Positions 62,701 through 64,000 of a stretch of DNA of 64,000 bases are shown piece after piece. The translations under genes were made by a program, and so were the position numbers. The stretch comes from Micropterix aruncella. Lineage: Eukaryota; Arthropoda; Insecta; Lepidoptera; Micropterigidae. The notes under the pieces are model-generated. The model saw nothing but the letters and a program-made list of their open reading frames with translations. It did not search any database and was not told the origin of the DNA. The stretch covers positions 35,619,876 to 35,683,875 of the forward strand of contig OX155950.1 in NCBI GenBank assembly GCA_944548615.1. The letters are read 5' to 3'. Every line of letters starts with the position of its first letter. Positions within the stretch are counted from its first letter, which is position 1.

Positions 62701-63396
62701 TCTTATATATAAAAATGAATCACCGTGCGTTAGTCTCGCAGGATCTCGGAAATGACTTGACCGATTTGAATTATTTTCTTTTATTTTGTTTGGCTTCATT
62801 CAGGGGTGGTTTACAAAAAAAAAATATTTAGGAAAAACTCAAAGAAACAACTGAAAATCGAAAAAATCGGAATTGGTCATTTTGGGAACATTGGCCACAT
62901 TCTAGATGGCTATCGCGGCGATCGTATTGTTTGACAGCTGCGCTATCCATAACTGTTATTCATTCCGTGCGATTGTGTAAAATTTGAAAAAGTCGAAAAA
63001 GTCAAGAGTCGGAAAAGTCAAAAAAGTCAAAAAAGTTGAGAAAGTCGAAAACTTAGAAAAAGTCGAAAAAGTCGGAAAAGTCGAAAAGTCGAAAAGTCAA
63101 AAAGTCGAAAAAGTCAAAAAAGTCGAAAAAGTCAAGAAAGTCGAAAAATGCAAAAAAGTCGGAAAAGTCGAAAAAGCATAAATTTTTTATCATGGAAAAT
63201 TAAATTCATTGATTTTTTTAAATTATAAAACGACTTTCATTTAATCACCGACCGAAACTCAAACCGTACACGATTCGGCCATATTATAGATTTCAATGAC
63301 TTGGATTCGGAAGGTTGATTATCGTTTCAATAAACGTTTATGAAGAGTTACAAACAAATCAATTTTAGGTGGTACGAAGTTCACCGGGTCATCTAG
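62701..63396 (+). mobile_element. Short non-autonomous Helitron with both termini
   Basis: Begins TCTTATATATAAAAATGAAT after A (62700) and ends GGTCATCTAG at 63396 before T (63397): the 5' TC, 3' CTAG and A/T insertion site of Helitrons. A short GGTG...CACC stem (63368-63384) precedes the end. The 696-bp body has a minisatellite of GTCGAAAAA/GTCAAAAAA units at about 62985-63176, whose plus frame gives a spurious Lys/Val/Glu repeat ORF. No replicase is encoded, so it needs a partner in trans. Confidence 0.82.
62985..63176 (+). repeat. 9-bp minisatellite inside the Helitron
   Basis: About 20 copies of GTCGAAAAA, GTCAAAAAA or GTCGGAAAA. The same unit fills 18979-19135 in the intron-1 Helitron, so it is a feature of the family. 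Confidence 0.85.
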
Positions 63397-63559
63397 TCTT
63401 AACATAATATTAAATATTAATGACTGTTTCTTTCTTTTCTCACATATAACTTTATTTATATTATTTAATCGAATTTTATATTATATTTATTGCCGATTTA
63501 ATAATGAAATTGCATTTTATTTATTATATATTTTAAATATTTTTTTATTATTATTATTT

Positions 63560-63815
63560 TTTATTTTATTCTGAAGACCACATTTTAGGGCAATTTACTG
63601 TCATTAGCTTTTTACTAAAACTTGTACATTTGTAGGCAACCAAGCAATCAAGCAAACTTGATTGTAATATTGGAGTCCTGTCTACCCTAGAACGGGCTAG
63701 TCCCAGTTGGGTGACAGAAACAAATAAGCATTCGGTTCCTGTTGTTTTTTGTAAGCTAATCAATGTTTTATAGTAATTATTTCTTAAATAAATAAATAAA
63801 TAAATAATCATTTAT
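63560..63815 (+). mobile_element. LINE 3' UTR and AAAT tail
   Basis: TCTACCCTAGAACGGGCTAG and CCCAGTTGGGTGACAG followed by AAATAAATAAATAAATAAAT (63785-63807) match the style of the 3' UTRs at 12250 and 35150. Confidence 0.5.
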
Positions 63816-64000
63816 TATTATAATCGTTTAATTAAACAATGTAAATATATATATTCAGTGTAAGCCAAGATAGTTAACCCTTCCTATTTGAGTTAACCAT
63901 TTTTGGTTAGACGCTTACAAATGCTAAAATTGTATCTAACCAATATTGGTTAGGGCGCTCCGCGCTGCGTAAAATGCCAACTTTTTAAATATTTATTCAT
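63816..64000. other. Window end, palindromic repeat
   Basis: TTAACCCTTCCTATTTGAG at 63872 resembles a piggyBac-like end. TAACCATTTTTGGTTA and TAACCAATATTGGTTA (about 63893 and 63938) are palindromes. Truncated by the window. Confidence 0.4.

Noticed and set aside
62985..63176. CRISPR-like array
   Set aside because: Units are 9 bp with no unique spacers, in a eukaryotic Helitron.
62984..63181. Lys/Val/Glu-rich ORF (KVEKVKK repeats)
   Set aside because: It is the frame of the GTCGAAAAA minisatellite inside a non-autonomous Helitron.

Overview
The window reads as nuclear DNA of an insect, most likely a moth or butterfly. This is an inference: there are AT-rich introns and intergenic DNA, one host gene split by GT-AG introns, and a transposon mix typical of Lepidoptera (jockey/CR1-type and RTE-type LINEs, Penelope-like elements, Helitrons, mariner and hAT remnants, many MITEs). 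There is no bacterial-style operon, no convincing functional tRNA or rRNA gene, and no CRISPR array.

The one convincing host gene lies on the plus strand in six coding exons: 16600-16693, 21393-21752, 24317-24434, 30200-30369, 35725-35793 and 35867-35931. The exons join in phase to 876 nt (291 codons plus stop). The product has a hydrophobic signal segment, two immunoglobulin-like domains, five N-glycosylation sequons and a hydrophobic C-terminus with no cytoplasmic tail. I infer a secreted, probably GPI-anchored, cell-surface adhesion or recognition protein. A GC-rich stretch at about 15990-16360 is the likely promoter and 5' UTR. The introns are filled with mobile elements: a decayed Helitron with another repeat nested in it (intron 1), a piggyBac-like MITE (intron 2), a 5S-rRNA-derived SINE, a Penelope piece and a second MITE (intron 3), and a nested TIR element, a mariner remnant, about 580 bp of (AT)n, a 120-bp tandem repeat and a LINE 3' end (intron 4).

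Upstream (1-15990) are an RTE-type LINE fragment, an hAT transposase remnant, a MITE, a foldback element made of GTCAAGAC-type repeats, a tandem array of 159-bp units, and two related LINEs in the same direction. The first LINE (about 7500-12401) has an open 994-aa ORF2 and an ORF1 broken by one base. The second (about 12496-15545) is 5' truncated and multiply frameshifted.

Downstream (36000-64000) no host gene could be supported. It holds Penelope pieces, LINE C-terminal fragments, a near-complete minus-strand jockey-like LINE (53284-57262), Helitron material including a short element with both termini (62701-63396), and an ORF fusing a Helitron N-terminus to a LINE RNase H fragment.

The most unusual signal is a dispersed repeat family of about 650-670 bp with no recognisable coding capacity. 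Complete copies lie at 19518-20174, 42943-43610, 49773-50419 and 58423-59094, with partial copies elsewhere. Four copies are flanked by direct repeats of 9 to about 24 bp, as expected of retroposition, yet the family has no poly(A) tail and no TIRs, and it shows two alternative 3' halves. I could not assign it to a known class.
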